Part shown: one piece after another, positions 1 through 7,880 of the stretch
How the letters are laid out: every line of letters starts with the position of its first letter
How positions within the stretch are numbered: position 1 is the first letter of the stretch
Source of the DNA: an uncultured Clostridia bacterium
GTDB taxonomy: Bacteria > Bacillota > Clostridia > TANB77 > CAG-508
Reading direction: 5' to 3'
Length of the DNA: 46,134 bases
Assembly (NCBI GenBank): GCA_948735595.1
Contig: CAPXSA010000024.1
Span: 1 to 46,134, forward strand
The notes under the pieces: generated by a model
What the model was told of the DNA's origin: nothing
What the model saw: only the letters and a program-made list of their open reading frames with translations
Databases searched by the model: none
Made by a program: the position numbers and the translations under genes

Positions 1-1143
1 GAAATTCTAAAAAAGAGAATAGAAAAAATATAGGAAAAATATAAAAATTGAAAATTATAAAACAAAAAGAAGAGAAATAAAATTTAAAAAAGTCAGATGT
101 AAAAAATTAATCCAATAAAAAATAAAAAATAAAAAAGATGAAAAGTGAAATTAAAAATAAAAGAAAAAATTTAAAACACAGAAAATGAAATTAAGAATAA
201 AAAAATTGAAAAGCAAAAATGAAAAATAAAGAAATAAAAATTAAAAAGTGAAGAAAGAAATTTGGAAGACAAAAAATATAAAAAAGAAAAATAAAAAATA
301 CAGGAATAAAATTTTCTGAAAAGAAAAATTTTTGAAAATAGAAAAATAAAAAAATAAAATTGAATATTCATTTTTGAAATTAAAAAAGGAAATTGAAAAA
401 TAGAAAAAGCAAAATATAAAAATAAGAAAAGGAAGAAATGAAAAAGAAAATAGAAATAATAAATTAAGGTAGAAAGAAATTGAGAGTTAAAAACATTTAA
501 TGAAAAAGAAAAAACTAACTAAATAAAAAAAGAAAAAATTGACAAGAAATAATTTTAAAAAATGAAATATAGGACAAAAGACAAGATGTAAAAATATGGA
601 AACGAAGTTTGAGGACGAGAAGAAAAAGCGGAATAAAAAATGGTATAAATTCTTGGAATCAAAAGGAGAATTTTAATCAGTAAATAGATCTAACAAGAAA
701 TGAAGAAAATATTTACAATTAGACAATGTTAAACAGATAGAAAACTAGCAACTAGAAGATGGGAAGTAAAGAAAATTTGAAATGAAGAAGAGAAAGCAAA
801 AGGAAGGACAGCTAAAATAGTAAGAATATGATATAAAAAAATGGTAATAAAGCCTTGCGGATAAAGGAAAAAATGACAATGATGAAGGGAAGATGAAAAA
901 TACTTCGGCAGTATACATAATGACATAAAATTTAAAAGAAATAGTGCTTAAAAAAAGGGGCTAAAAAGAGAGAGATAAAGAGAATGGGACAAGCTAAACA
1001 ATAAGACAAAGTCACAAACAAAGAAAAAATGGAAGAATATATCTATAAAATTAAAAAACGAATGTTCTAAGAAGTAGTTGACGAAAGAATAAAAATAGGA
1101 TAAAATAAGACAGAAAAAATAAAGAAAATAAAAGGAGAAAAAA
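1..1143. other. Gene-free, purine-rich, C-poor stretch
   Basis: No credible gene is visible on either strand. The plus strand is dominated by A with some G. A hand count gives about 19 C in the first 600 bases, so the region looks unlike the coding DNA that follows. Open frames on the minus strand here are low-complexity Phe/Leu/Ser/Tyr strings produced by the pyrimidine-rich complement, without ribosome sites. I recognise no RNA gene or degraded protein. The last 70 bases hold the promoter and ribosome site of the next gene. Confidence 0.7.
1078..1106 (+). promoter_or_regulatory. Predicted sigma-A promoter of the nuclease pair
   Basis: TTGACG (1078-1083), a 17-base spacer and TAAAAT (1101-1106) lie about 40 bases upstream of the yhaO/sbcD-like start codon, which has its own AGGAG site at 1133-1137. 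Confidence 0.6.
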
Positions 1144-2215
1144 ATGAAATTTATACATATAGCAGATACACATTTTGATACTCCATTTACTAATTTAAGT
1201 TCCAAAAAAGATTTTGGAAAAATGAGAAGAATGGATCAAAGAGAAATATTCAAAAAAATAATTCAATATATAAAAGAAAATGAAATCGAATATTTATTTA
1301 TTAGTGGAGATTTTTATGAACATGAATATATCAAAAAAACTACTATTGAATATATTAATCATTTATTTGAAGAAATTCCACAAACTCAAATTTTTATTAC
1401 ACCAGGAAATCATGACCCATATATAAAAAATTCTATGTATTATAATTTTGAGTGGAATGATAATGTAAAAATATTTACTTCCAAAATAGAAAAAGTAACA
1501 ACACCTGACGTCGATATTTATGGAATGGGATTTGAAGACTTTTATCATTCAGGCATGAATTTAGATAACATTATAATAGAAGATAAGAGTAAAATTAATA
1601 TTCTAATTACACATGGAAGCTTAAATGCAGCTGAATCTCGGATTACAATATAATCCAATAAATAAAAATAAATTGAAACAACTAGGATTTGACTATGTAG
1701 CACTTGGTCATATTCATAAACTAGACTATCAAACTGAAGAAAATCAAAGAATTGTATATCCGGGTTCCACTATTTCTATGGGATTTGATGAGTTAGGAAA
1801 GCACGGATTTATTGTAGGAGAACTAACAAAAGAAAAATTAGAAATAGCCTTCATTCCAGTAGATAATAAAGAATTTGTAGAATTAGAAATGGGTGTTACT
1901 GGAGTAAATGGTTTAGAAGAACTAATAGAAAGATTAAATGAATTACCATTAGATGAAAACAAATTCTATAAAATTATATTGGTAGGAAAAAGAAAATTTG
2001 AAATTGATATTCTAGAATTAATGAAATTTGTTACAAGAGAAAATATTATTAAAATGAAAGATAAAACGCAGCCGGATTATGATGTGGAAAAAATGATAAA
2101 TGAAACAACATTAAAAGGAATTTTTATCAAACAATTATTAGAGGAAAAGGAAAATTATACAGAAGAAGAAATGAATAAAATATTAGAAATTGGATTATCC
2201 ATTATGGATAAATAA
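1144..2215 (+). CDS. YhaO/SbcD-like DNA repair metallophosphoesterase, read through a +1 shift at CGGA
   Basis: Predicted Mre11/SbcD-type nuclease subunit that works with the ATPase encoded just downstream. Calcineurin-like motifs appear in order: HIADTH near the N-terminus, SGDFYE, TPGNHDP, THGSLN and, after the frame change, ALGHIH. The first frame (1144-1653) stops soon after the THGSLN motif, and the rest (to 2215) lies in the +1 frame. The break is at CGG 1639-1641. Skipping the C reads GGA TTA CAA TAT AAT CCA, which gives a continuous protein of about 356 residues, a normal family length. Without the shift the protein lacks the GHxH metal motif and should be inactive. The start is ATG with AGGAG seven bases upstream. 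The stop lies 28 bases before the ATPase start. YhaO rather than classical SbcD is suggested by the YhaN-like partner. A plain frameshift mutation or sequencing error remains possible. Confidence 0.85.
1639..1642 (+). other. Putative +1 recoding site CGGA in yhaO/sbcD
   Basis: The zero-frame context is GAA TCT CGG ATT. Skipping C1639 gives TCT GGA TTA CAA and re-enters the frame encoding YNPINKNKLK and the GHIH motif. It is the only in-frame CGG in this gene, and its four bases match those of the two other sites in the window. Confidence 0.6.
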
Positions 2216-2243
2216 AAATAATATAAAAAATAAGGAGTCATTT

Positions 2244-3941
2244 GTGAAAATTGAAAATATAAAAATAAATTCCTATGGAAGTTTAAAAGAAAAAGAAATT
2301 AATTTACAAAACAACTTAAATATTATCTATGGAAAAAATGAAAGTGGAAAATCTACTTTATTAAATTATATAAAAAATATTTTTTATGGAATTTCTAAAA
2401 ATAAAAATGGAAAAGAAATATCAGATTATGAAAAATATAAACCATGGGTTGGAGAAGAATTTTCAGGAAAGATAAAGTATAGATTAGATGATGAGGAAAG
2501 TTATGAAATTTATAGGGACTTTACCAAGAAAAATGCCAAGCTATTTAATGAAGATTTGGAGGAGATTTCTAGCCAGTATAAAGTTGACAAAAAGGATGGT
2601 AATCAATTCTTCTATGACCAAACAAACGTAGATGAAAAGATGTATCTTTCTACGATTATGACACCACAACAAGAGGTAGTGTTAGATAACTCTGATCAGA
2701 ATGCATTGGTCCAAAAGATTGCAAACCTTGCGGGAACAGGGGAAGACAATGTGTCATTTCAGAAGGCTATGGACAAGCTAAATAAAAGACTAGTAGAAGA
2801 GGTTGGAACTAACCGAACACAGGACAGACCACTTAATTTGATACAGAAACGTATGAAAGAAATAGAGGTTGTCTTAAAGACAGAACTAAACTATGCAGAG
2901 AACAAACAGAATTTGATGAGCAATAAGAACGAAATTTTGGATAAATTAGAAGAAGAGCAAAACAGAAATAATGAATTAAAGAAACTAAATATGTTAACAC
3001 AAAAAAGTCAAGTAGAAGAAGAAAAAGGTGAATTAAAAAAACAATTGCAAAACGAAAAAGAAGAAAAAGTGAAAAAAAATTATCTTAATTTTGGAATTAT
3101 ATTAGTTTTATTAATCATAATAAACATATTAAATTTTCAATTTATAAATAATAAAATAATCAATTACATATTATTGTCACTTATTCCAATTGAATTAATT
3201 TTATTTGCAATTAATTATATTAAAAATAAGAAATTAAAAGAGGAATTGCAAAAGCAGAAAAGTGAGGTACAAAAACAAAAAGAAATTTCTGACAAAAATT
3301 TAGTGTTAAAAATAGAAGAAATACAAAAACAAATAGAAAATTCAGAACAACAAATGATGAATTATCGTTTACAATTAAATAGTTTAGAATATGAAGACAA
3401 AAATATTTCTGAAAAATTAGAAGAAATTGTTTCATTAAAAGAAGAAAATGAAAATTTGAAAGAACAGTTACAAATAATAGAAGAAAAGAATAAATGTATT
3501 CAAATGACAAAAGAATTATTAGAAAAAGCATATGAGCAGATGAAAAAAAGTGTTACTCCAAAATTTACACAGAACTTGTCAGAACTCATACAAAAAATAA
3601 CTGACGGAAAATATCAAAAGGTAAGTATTCATGAAGAAAAAGGACTAATTGTAGAATTAGAAAATGGAGAATATAAATCAGCTAATTTATTAAGTGTAGG
3701 AACAATTGATCAGCTATACTTATCACTAAGACTTGCTATGCTTGATGAAATTTCAAAAGAAAAAATGCCAATTATTTTAGATGAAGCATTTGCTTATTTT
3801 GATGATGAACGCTTGAAAAATAGTTTATTATTTTTAATGGAACAGGCAAAAGAACATCAAATCATATTATTTACTTGCACAAAAAGAGAAAAGCAAATTT
3901 TAGATGAGTTAAATTTAGATTATCACTGGGTTGAAATTTAA
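2244..3941 (+). CDS. YhaN/SbcC-like ATPase, partner of the metallophosphoesterase
   Basis: SMC/Rad50-like ATPase expected to form a DNA end-processing complex with the upstream nuclease. Walker A GKNESGKST is at about residues 30-38. A long Glu/Lys-rich coiled coil follows and is interrupted by two hydrophobic segments (about 280-300 and 308-328), as in YhaN-like proteins. The C-terminal ATPase half has LLSVGTIDQLYLSLRLAM (signature/Q-like) and Walker B IILDEAFAYFDD (Asp about 513). I place the start at GTG 2244, because an AAGGAG site sits 7 bases upstream and the family fold starts at KIENIKINSYG. An earlier in-frame ATG at 2190 overlaps the nuclease gene and has no ribosome site. At 565 residues it is much shorter than B. 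subtilis YhaN (over 900), mainly through a shorter coiled coil. No CGG codons occur in frame. Confidence 0.85.
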   Translation: MKIENIKINSYGSLKEKEINLQNNLNIIYGKNESGKSTLLNYIKNIFYGISKNKNGKEISDYEKYKPWVGEEFSGKIKYRLDDEESYEIYRDFTKKNAKLFNEDLEEISSQYKVDKKDGNQFFYDQTNVDEKMYLSTIMTPQQEVVLDNSDQNALVQKIANLAGTGEDNVSFQKAMDKLNKRLVEEVGTNRTQDRPLNLIQKRMKEIEVVLKTELNYAENKQNLMSNKNEILDKLEEEQNRNNELKKLNMLTQKSQVEEEKGELKKQLQNEKEEKVKKNYLNFGIILVLLIIINILNFQFINNKIINYILLSLIPIELILFAINYIKNKKLKEELQKQKSEVQKQKEISDKNLVLKIEEIQKQIENSEQQMMNYRLQLNSLEYEDKNISEKLEEIVSLKEENENLKEQLQIIEEKNKCIQMTKELLEKAYEQMKKSVTPKFTQNLSELIQKITDGKYQKVSIHEEKGLIVELENGEYKSANLLSVGTIDQLYLSLRLAMLDEISKEKMPIILDEAFAYFDDERLKNSLLFLMEQAKEHQIILFTCTKREKQILDELNLDYHWVEI

Positions 3942-3959
3942 TAGCAAATGAGGTATAAT
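3931..3959 (+). promoter_or_regulatory. Predicted sigma-A promoter of prfA
   Basis: TTGAAA (3931-3936), 17 bases, TATAAT (3954-3959), overlapping the end of the upstream ATPase gene. The start point would fall just inside the hairpin at 3961-3988, so that hairpin may sit at the 5' end of the prfA transcript as well as ending the upstream one. Confidence 0.6.
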
Positions 3960-3960
3960 A

Positions 3961-3988
3961 AACAAGTCAAAATATTTGACTTGTTTTT
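3961..3988 (+). terminator. Intrinsic terminator after the nuclease/ATPase operon
   Basis: AACAAGTCAAA and TTTGACTTGTT form a perfect 11-bp stem with a 3-base loop, followed by a T run. Confidence 0.8.
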
Positions 3989-4009
3989 ATTTAGAAAAAG
4001 GAGATTGAT

Positions 4010-5074
4010 ATGTTTCAAAAATTAGAAGAAGTAGAAAAGCGTTATGACGAAGTAACCCAAAAGATTAGCGACCCAGAAGTAATTAGTAGGCAAGAAGAAT
4101 GGAAAGCTTTAATGAAGGAACATGCAGAAATAGAACCAGTTGTATTAAAATATAGAGAATATAAAAAAGCAAATCAAGCCATAGAAGATGCAAAAGCAAT
4201 GTTAAATGATCCAGAAATGAAGGAATTAGCAGAGTTAGACTTAGAAGAGAACAAAGCAAAATTACCAAAATTAGAAGAAGAAATTAAAATTCTATTGATT
4301 CCAAAAGATCCAAATGATGATAAAAACGTTATTTGTGAAATTCGCGGAGGGGCTGGAGGAGAAGAAGCAGCCCTATTTGCAGGAACTCTATTTAGAATGT
4401 ACTCTATGTATGCAGAAAAGAAACATTGGAAATTAGAAGTATTAAATGAAAATGAGACTGGACTTGGTGGATACAAAGAAATTTCTTTTATGATTACGGG
4501 AAAAGGAGCATATAGTAGATTAAAATTTGAAAGTGGTGTTCACCGTGTACAAAGAGTACCAGATACAGAAGCTAGTGGAAGAATTCATACTTCAACTGCA
4601 ACAGTAGTTGTTTTACCAGAAGTAGAAGATGTAGAAATTGAAATCAACCCGGCAGATATTAAGATGGAAGTATTTAGGGCATCAGGTGCAGGAGGACAAC
4701 ATATTAATAAAACTTCATCAGCGGTACGTCTAATTCACATTCCAACAGGAATGGTAGCAGAATGTCAAACAGAAAGGTCACAATTCCAAAATAGAGATTA
4801 TGCTATGAGAATGTTACGTTCCAGATTATATGATCAAGAAAAAGAAAAACAAGATACTGAGGTAGCGAATGCAAGAAAAAGCCAAGTAGGAAGCGGAGAT
4901 AGAAGTGAAAAGATTAGAACATATAACTATCCACAAGGTCGTATCACAGACCACAGAATTGGTTTATCGATTTACCAAATGGAGAACTTCTTAAACGGTG
5001 ATATAGATGAAATGGTAGATAGCTTAATTACAGCAGATACAGCGGAAAAACTAAAAGGAAATGAAGAAGAATAA
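4010..5074 (+). CDS. prfA: Peptide chain release factor 1
   Basis: Class I release factor that recognises UAA/UAG and triggers peptidyl-tRNA hydrolysis. The 354 residues match the usual RF1 length. The catalytic GGQ is in SGAGGQHINKT (about 228-230). The codon-recognition tripeptide position reads PDT (about 184-186, context RVPDTEASGR), a variant of the usual PAT/PVT. The C-terminal SGDRSEKIRTYNYPQGR block is typical. Start ATG with AAAAGGAG upstream. It is monocistronic, between two hairpin terminators. The usual neighbour prmC is not adjacent. Confidence 0.97.
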   Translation: MFQKLEEVEKRYDEVTQKISDPEVISRQEEWKALMKEHAEIEPVVLKYREYKKANQAIEDAKAMLNDPEMKELAELDLEENKAKLPKLEEEIKILLIPKDPNDDKNVICEIRGGAGGEEAALFAGTLFRMYSMYAEKKHWKLEVLNENETGLGGYKEISFMITGKGAYSRLKFESGVHRVQRVPDTEASGRIHTSTATVVVLPEVEDVEIEINPADIKMEVFRASGAGGQHINKTSSAVRLIHIPTGMVAECQTERSQFQNRDYAMRMLRSRLYDQEKEKQDTEVANARKSQVGSGDRSEKIRTYNYPQGRITDHRIGLSIYQMENFLNGDIDEMVDSLITADTAEKLKGNEEE

Positions 5075-5080
5075 AATAGG

Positions 5081-5116
5081 AAAAAGATTTTACGAAAAAA
5101 AGTAAAATCTTTTTTT
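5081..5116 (+). terminator. Intrinsic terminator after prfA
   Basis: AAAAAGATTTTAC and GTAAAATCTTTTT pair perfectly over 13 bp around an 8-base loop, ending in T7. Confidence 0.9.
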
Positions 5117-5139
5117 GGTAGTATAAAAAAGGAAAGTTC

Positions 5140-5165
5140 TGTAACAAATGAAAAAGTAGTTCGTC
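5140..5165 (+). promoter_or_regulatory. ECF-type promoter, probable sigma autoregulation
   Basis: TGTAAC (5140-5145), 16 bases, CGTC (5162-5165). This is the spacing and sequence class of B. subtilis SigM/SigW/SigX promoters. It lies 25 bases before an ECF sigma gene, so positive autoregulation is the simplest reading. Confidence 0.65.
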
Positions 5166-5190
5166 ATATTAGTAGAGGAGGTAAAAAGTT

Positions 5191-5667
5191 ATGCAGGATA
5201 TGGAGCAAGTATATAAACAATATTTTGAAACAGTGAATAAATATTTATTCTGTTTAACTCATGATAGTAATATCTCTGAAGAACTTACCCAAGAAACATT
5301 CTATAAAGCTATCAAAAAAATTGATACTTATAAAGGAGACTGCAAAATATCAGTATGGTTGTGTCAAATAGGGAAAAACTTATGGTATGACTATTGTAGA
5401 AAAAATAGGAAAGTAGTAAATGAAGACGAAATACCAGAAATGCTATCCATAGATACAACAGAAGAACAAGTAGTTGCAAGAGAAGAAAAAATTTTATTAT
5501 ACCAAAAAATGCAAAAATTAGATAAGGAGACTAGAGAAGTAATCTATTTACGCATTACGGGAGAATTGAGTTTTAAAGAGATAGCTACTATTTTAAACAA
5601 AACGGAAAATTGGGCTAGAGTAACATTTTATCGAGGAAAAAATAAATTGAAGGAGAGTGGTTTATAA
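5191..5667 (+). CDS. ECF-family RNA polymerase sigma factor
   Basis: Small two-domain sigma factor of 158 residues. Region 2 spans about residues 5-75 (SEELTQETFYKAIKKI then WLCQIGKNLWYDYCRK). Region 4 spans about 100-155 (LDKETREVIYLRITGELSFKEIATILNKTENWARVTFYRGK, the helix-turn-helix for the -35 element). The gene has an AGAGGAGG site and is preceded by an ECF-type promoter. Its stop overlaps the anti-sigma start by one base (TAATG), so the two are translationally coupled. The stimulus cannot be read from sequence. Confidence 0.93.
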   Translation: MQDMEQVYKQYFETVNKYLFCLTHDSNISEELTQETFYKAIKKIDTYKGDCKISVWLCQIGKNLWYDYCRKNRKVVNEDEIPEMLSIDTTEEQVVAREEKILLYQKMQKLDKETREVIYLRITGELSFKEIATILNKTENWARVTFYRGKNKLKESGL

Positions 5668-6569
5668 TGAATGATAAGAAAGAATGTAAAATTGTTCAAG
5701 ATTTATTACCAAATTATATGGAGAACTTAACTAGTATTCAAACAAATGAGTATATTAAAGAACATATAGCAAGTTGTGAAGAATGTAAAAGGACGTTAGA
5801 AAATATGCAGAAAGAAATAACAACAGATGCTAAAGGGAAGAATAAAAAAGAAGTAAAGTATATGAAAAAGTATAGAAATAGAATGAGAATTTTAAGTTTT
5901 ATCTTATTAGCCATTTTTCTAGTGTTCTTAGGAACAACAACAAGAAAAGCTATTATTTTGGCAGATTTAGCACAAAAAGCAGAGGAGACAGTCAAAAATA
6001 CAAACTATCACATGACAGCTTATGGCTACGATAAAGGAGAGGCATATAAAAGTGAAGAATTTGTGCTAAATGATAAAATGAAATTAAGATACACAACATA
6101 TACAGAACGAGGAACATATATAGCACAAACTTTTGTATACAAAACAGAACAAGGAGAGACAAAAGAGAATTTATATATAGACCAACAAGGAAAAAAGATT
6201 GCAATATTGGACAGAGTAGTAGATACCGAGAATACAATGTTAGGAAGGGATAAGCAGCCATTGCGCACAGAAAATATTATTCATTTGTTACTCAATGCAG
6301 TCATAACTTCTGTTCAGTCAAGGTCATTAAATGGGGAAGACTGTTATTTAATCAACAATTTCAAAGGTCTTCATATTGGATGTTATAAAGAAGGAGTGTA
6401 TATCAATAAGAAAAATGGGCTAGTTATAGGTAGTACAGAATATGAAGTGGACTATGGAGATGGTATCAAAAGAAAGGCAATAGGTCAGGAATTGGAATAT
6501 GAATTTGGAACCGTTACAGAAGAAGATTTTATAGAGCCAGATGTTAATGAATATAAGATTCAAAAATAA
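5667..6569 (+). CDS. Zinc-finger membrane anti-sigma factor
   Basis: Probable inhibitor of the sigma factor encoded just upstream. The N-terminal cytoplasmic zf-HC2-type anti-sigma domain has His33-x3-Cys37-x2-Cys40 (EHIASCEECK), plus Cys7. One transmembrane helix lies at about 75-95 (ILSFILLAIFLVFLG). A 200-residue extracytoplasmic domain follows, with beta-rich sequence and no family I can name. The topology (inside zinc finger, outside sensor) is that of regulated-release anti-sigmas. It is tightly coupled to the sigma gene by overlap. Confidence 0.85.
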   Translation: MNDKKECKIVQDLLPNYMENLTSIQTNEYIKEHIASCEECKRTLENMQKEITTDAKGKNKKEVKYMKKYRNRMRILSFILLAIFLVFLGTTTRKAIILADLAQKAEETVKNTNYHMTAYGYDKGEAYKSEEFVLNDKMKLRYTTYTERGTYIAQTFVYKTEQGETKENLYIDQQGKKIAILDRVVDTENTMLGRDKQPLRTENIIHLLLNAVITSVQSRSLNGEDCYLINNFKGLHIGCYKEGVYINKKNGLVIGSTEYEVDYGDGIKRKAIGQELEYEFGTVTEEDFIEPDVNEYKIQK

Positions 6570-6600
6570 CAAAAAATGAATAAGAAAGCATCCGATTAAA

Positions 6601-6628
6601 TAAAATAGAAGAAAGCCATTCTATTTTA
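6601..6628. promoter_or_regulatory. Perfect 10-bp inverted repeat upstream of the ZIP transporter
   Basis: TAAAATAGAA, 8-base spacer GAAAGCCA, TTCTATTTTA. No T run follows, and it ends 3 bases before the AAGGGAG ribosome site of the ZIP gene. It could be a metalloregulator operator or an mRNA hairpin controlling that start. I do not recognise it as a known Zur, Fur or MntR box. Confidence 0.45.
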
Positions 6629-6645
6629 GAAAGGGAGTTTTCATT

Positions 6646-7389
6646 TTGAGTGAAATTATAAAAACAACGTTAATTGGATTATTCTTTGGCACCTTTGGAA
6701 CAACCATAGGTGGAATTATAGGGATAAAATTCAAAAATACTTCTAATAAATTTTTAAGTTTTATTTTAGCCTTTGCATCTGGGCTTATGATAGCTATAGT
6801 CTGCTTTGATTTATTACCAGAAGCCTTTAGTTTAACAAATTTGCCAACTGCTTTTTTAGGAATTGTACTAGGAATTATTTTAATGATTTTCTGCGATATG
6901 GTAGTAGACAAGAAATTTAGTAATCATACTAGATTTAGGGGGAATAAAAACACTTTGCTAAAAACAGGAATTATTGTTAGTATTGGTTTAGCACTTCACA
7001 ATTTTCCAGAGGGTTTAGCAATTGGTTCTGGATTTGGAGCCTCATTAAAACTAGGACTATCACTAGCAATTGCTATTTGTCTACATGATATTCCAGAGGG
7101 AATATCAATGGCAGTTCCTATGAAGAATGGAGGAATGGAAACTAGTAAAGTAATCTTTTATGTTGTATTGTCAGGAATTACAACAGGAATTGGAGCCTTC
7201 TTTGGAGCACTTATTGGAGGAATTTCACAAACTATCATTGCTATGTGCTTGGCCTTTGCAGGTGGTGCCATGATTTATATTGTTTCAGGAGAGTTAATTC
7301 CAGAAGCAAATAACTTATATCATGGAAGAATGACTGCAATAGGAAATATGTTAGGATTATTAATTGGAATTTTTGCCATGTCGATATAA
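6646..7389 (+). CDS. ZIP-family divalent metal transporter
   Basis: Inner-membrane metal importer (zinc or a related divalent ion). The 247 residues give about eight hydrophobic segments. Signature motifs are HNFPEGLAIG (His118, Glu122) and HDIPEGISMAVP (His147, Glu151), which form the binuclear metal site of ZIP/ZupT proteins. The start is TTG 6646 with AAGGGAG about 9 bases upstream; no ATG fits the N-terminus. It follows the sigma/anti-sigma pair after 76 bases containing a perfect inverted repeat. Confidence 0.9.
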   Translation: MSEIIKTTLIGLFFGTFGTTIGGIIGIKFKNTSNKFLSFILAFASGLMIAIVCFDLLPEAFSLTNLPTAFLGIVLGIILMIFCDMVVDKKFSNHTRFRGNKNTLLKTGIIVSIGLALHNFPEGLAIGSGFGASLKLGLSLAIAICLHDIPEGISMAVPMKNGGMETSKVIFYVVLSGITTGIGAFFGALIGGISQTIIAMCLAFAGGAMIYIVSGELIPEANNLYHGRMTAIGNMLGLLIGIFAMSI

Positions 7390-7411
7390 AAACAAAATTT
7401 TGCAAATGCAC

Positions 7412-7440
7412 TTGAATTTTTATGAACTGTATAGTAAAAT
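7412..7440 (+). promoter_or_regulatory. Promoter of the 29-residue ORF transcript
   Basis: TTGAAT, 17 bases, TAAAAT. The predicted start near 7447 and the terminator at 7633-7663 give a transcript of about 215 bases. Confidence 0.55.
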
Positions 7441-7450
7441 GAGACCAACC

Positions 7451-7462
7451 GGACGCTATATG
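7451..7462 (+). repeat. Direct repeat A, mRNA-side copy (partner at 7700-7711)
   Basis: GGACGCTATATG here and TACGTCTATATG at 7700-7711 share ACG-CTATATG with one inserted base. It lies at the 5' end of the predicted mRNA. The partner lies inside the opposing small RNA, so the two RNAs can pair here. Confidence 0.5.
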
Positions 7463-7503
7463 AAAAGCTAGCTTCTTCTTAAGAGCGGAAAGGGGATCTA
7501 CAA

Positions 7504-7523
7504 ATTGACCTCAAATGATGTAA
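7504..7523 (+). repeat. Direct repeat B over the start codon (partner at 7712-7731)
   Basis: TTGACCTCAAATGATGTA (7505-7522) matches TTGACCGCAAATAATATA (7712-7729) at 15 of 18 positions. The first copy contains the TTG start codon of the 29-residue ORF. The second is transcribed on the other strand, so its RNA is complementary to the initiation region. Confidence 0.6.
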
Positions 7524-7594
7524 TTCTTCGATTAGTTGAAATGTTATTAGCTGAAAAAGATAAAAATGCAAATCAACAAAAGCAAGAAGAATAA
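7505..7594 (+). CDS. 29-residue peptide, candidate toxin of a type I TA-like locus
   Basis: Short ORF starting at TTG 7505, with AAAGGGG about 9 bases upstream, ending TAA 7592-7594. The N-terminal half is hydrophobic or amphipathic (SNDVILRLVEMLLAEK) and the tail is very polar (Lys, Asn, Gln, Glu). It has its own promoter and terminator, and an antisense RNA matching its start codon. That layout is like par_pAD1 fst, but the peptide does not resemble Fst, TxpA or Ldr and has no clear transmembrane span. It may be only a regulated leader ORF. The coding claim rests on the ribosome site and genetic architecture, not on homology. Confidence 0.4.
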   Translation: MTSNDVILRLVEMLLAEKDKNANQQKQEE

Positions 7595-7632
7595 TCAAAC
7601 AAAGACTAATTGTAGGCATACATAAAAGTCGG

Positions 7633-7663
7633 CAGAGTAGTAGTTATGAACTATTCTGTTTTT
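7633..7663 (+). terminator. Intrinsic terminator of the 29-residue ORF transcript
   Basis: CAGAGTAGT and ACTATTCTG pair (one G-T) around loop AGTTATGA, followed by T5. The loop sequence also occurs in the neighbouring minus-strand terminator. Confidence 0.75.
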
Positions 7664-7669
7664 GAGTAC

Positions 7670-7749
7670 AAAAAAAGTAGATGTAGTTATGAATACATCT
7701 ACGTCTATATGTTTGACCGCAAATAATATATCAAACACATTTATATGAT
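7670..7749 (-). ncRNA. Candidate antisense small RNA (antitoxin-like), about 80 nt
   Basis: Minus-strand transcription unit from the promoter at 7756-7784 to a hairpin terminator at 7677-7702 followed by T7 (A7 on plus, 7670-7676). It contains direct repeats A and B side by side (7700-7731), each complementary to a separated site in the convergent mRNA. Its terminator loop is complementary to the mRNA terminator loop (shared TAGTTATGAA). Adjacent repeats in the regulator, separated repeats in the mRNA, and convergent terminators are the hallmarks of the RNAII/RNAI pair of par_pAD1. No ORF is evident in it. Confidence 0.6.
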
Positions 7750-7755
7750 AGTTAA

Positions 7756-7784
7756 ATAATAACACAATATTTTAAAATTGTCAA
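7756..7784 (-). promoter_or_regulatory. Strong minus-strand promoter of the small RNA
   Basis: On the minus strand: TTGACA (plus 7779-7784), 17 bases, TATTAT (plus 7756-7761). Near consensus, with no minus-strand protein gene following. Confidence 0.7.
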
Positions 7785-7806
7785 CAAAAACATGTGTTCT
7801 AAACTA

Positions 7807-7836
7807 TTGACTTATTATTGGCATTTCATATATAAT
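7807..7836 (+). promoter_or_regulatory. Plus-strand promoter reading towards pcrA
   Basis: TTGACT (7807-7812), 18 bases, TATAAT (7831-7836). The transcript would begin at the hairpin 7845-7871, run antisense to the 48-codon gene and could continue into pcrA with a leader of about 340 bases. Confidence 0.5.
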
Positions 7837-7844
7837 AATAATAA

Positions 7845-7871
7845 ACTGCGGTAAGAACTTCTTACCGCAGT
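7845..7871 (-). terminator. Hairpin after the 48-codon gene
   Basis: ACTGCGGTAAGAA and TTCTTACCGCAGT form a perfect 13-bp stem with a one-base centre. On the minus strand it begins 9 bases after the stop codon and is followed by a T-rich run. On the plus strand it would be the 5' end of the transcript from 7807. Confidence 0.65.
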
Positions 7872-7880
7872 GTGCTGAGA

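Noticed and set aside
171..1205. Open frames on the minus strand in the first kilobase
   Set aside because: Low-complexity Phe/Leu/Ser strings from the pyrimidine-rich strand, without ribosome sites or family resemblance.
7439..7471. 10-codon ORF starting ATG 7439 in the leader of the 29-residue ORF transcript
   Set aside because: Starts before the predicted transcription start and has no ribosome site; it overlaps the promoter -10.
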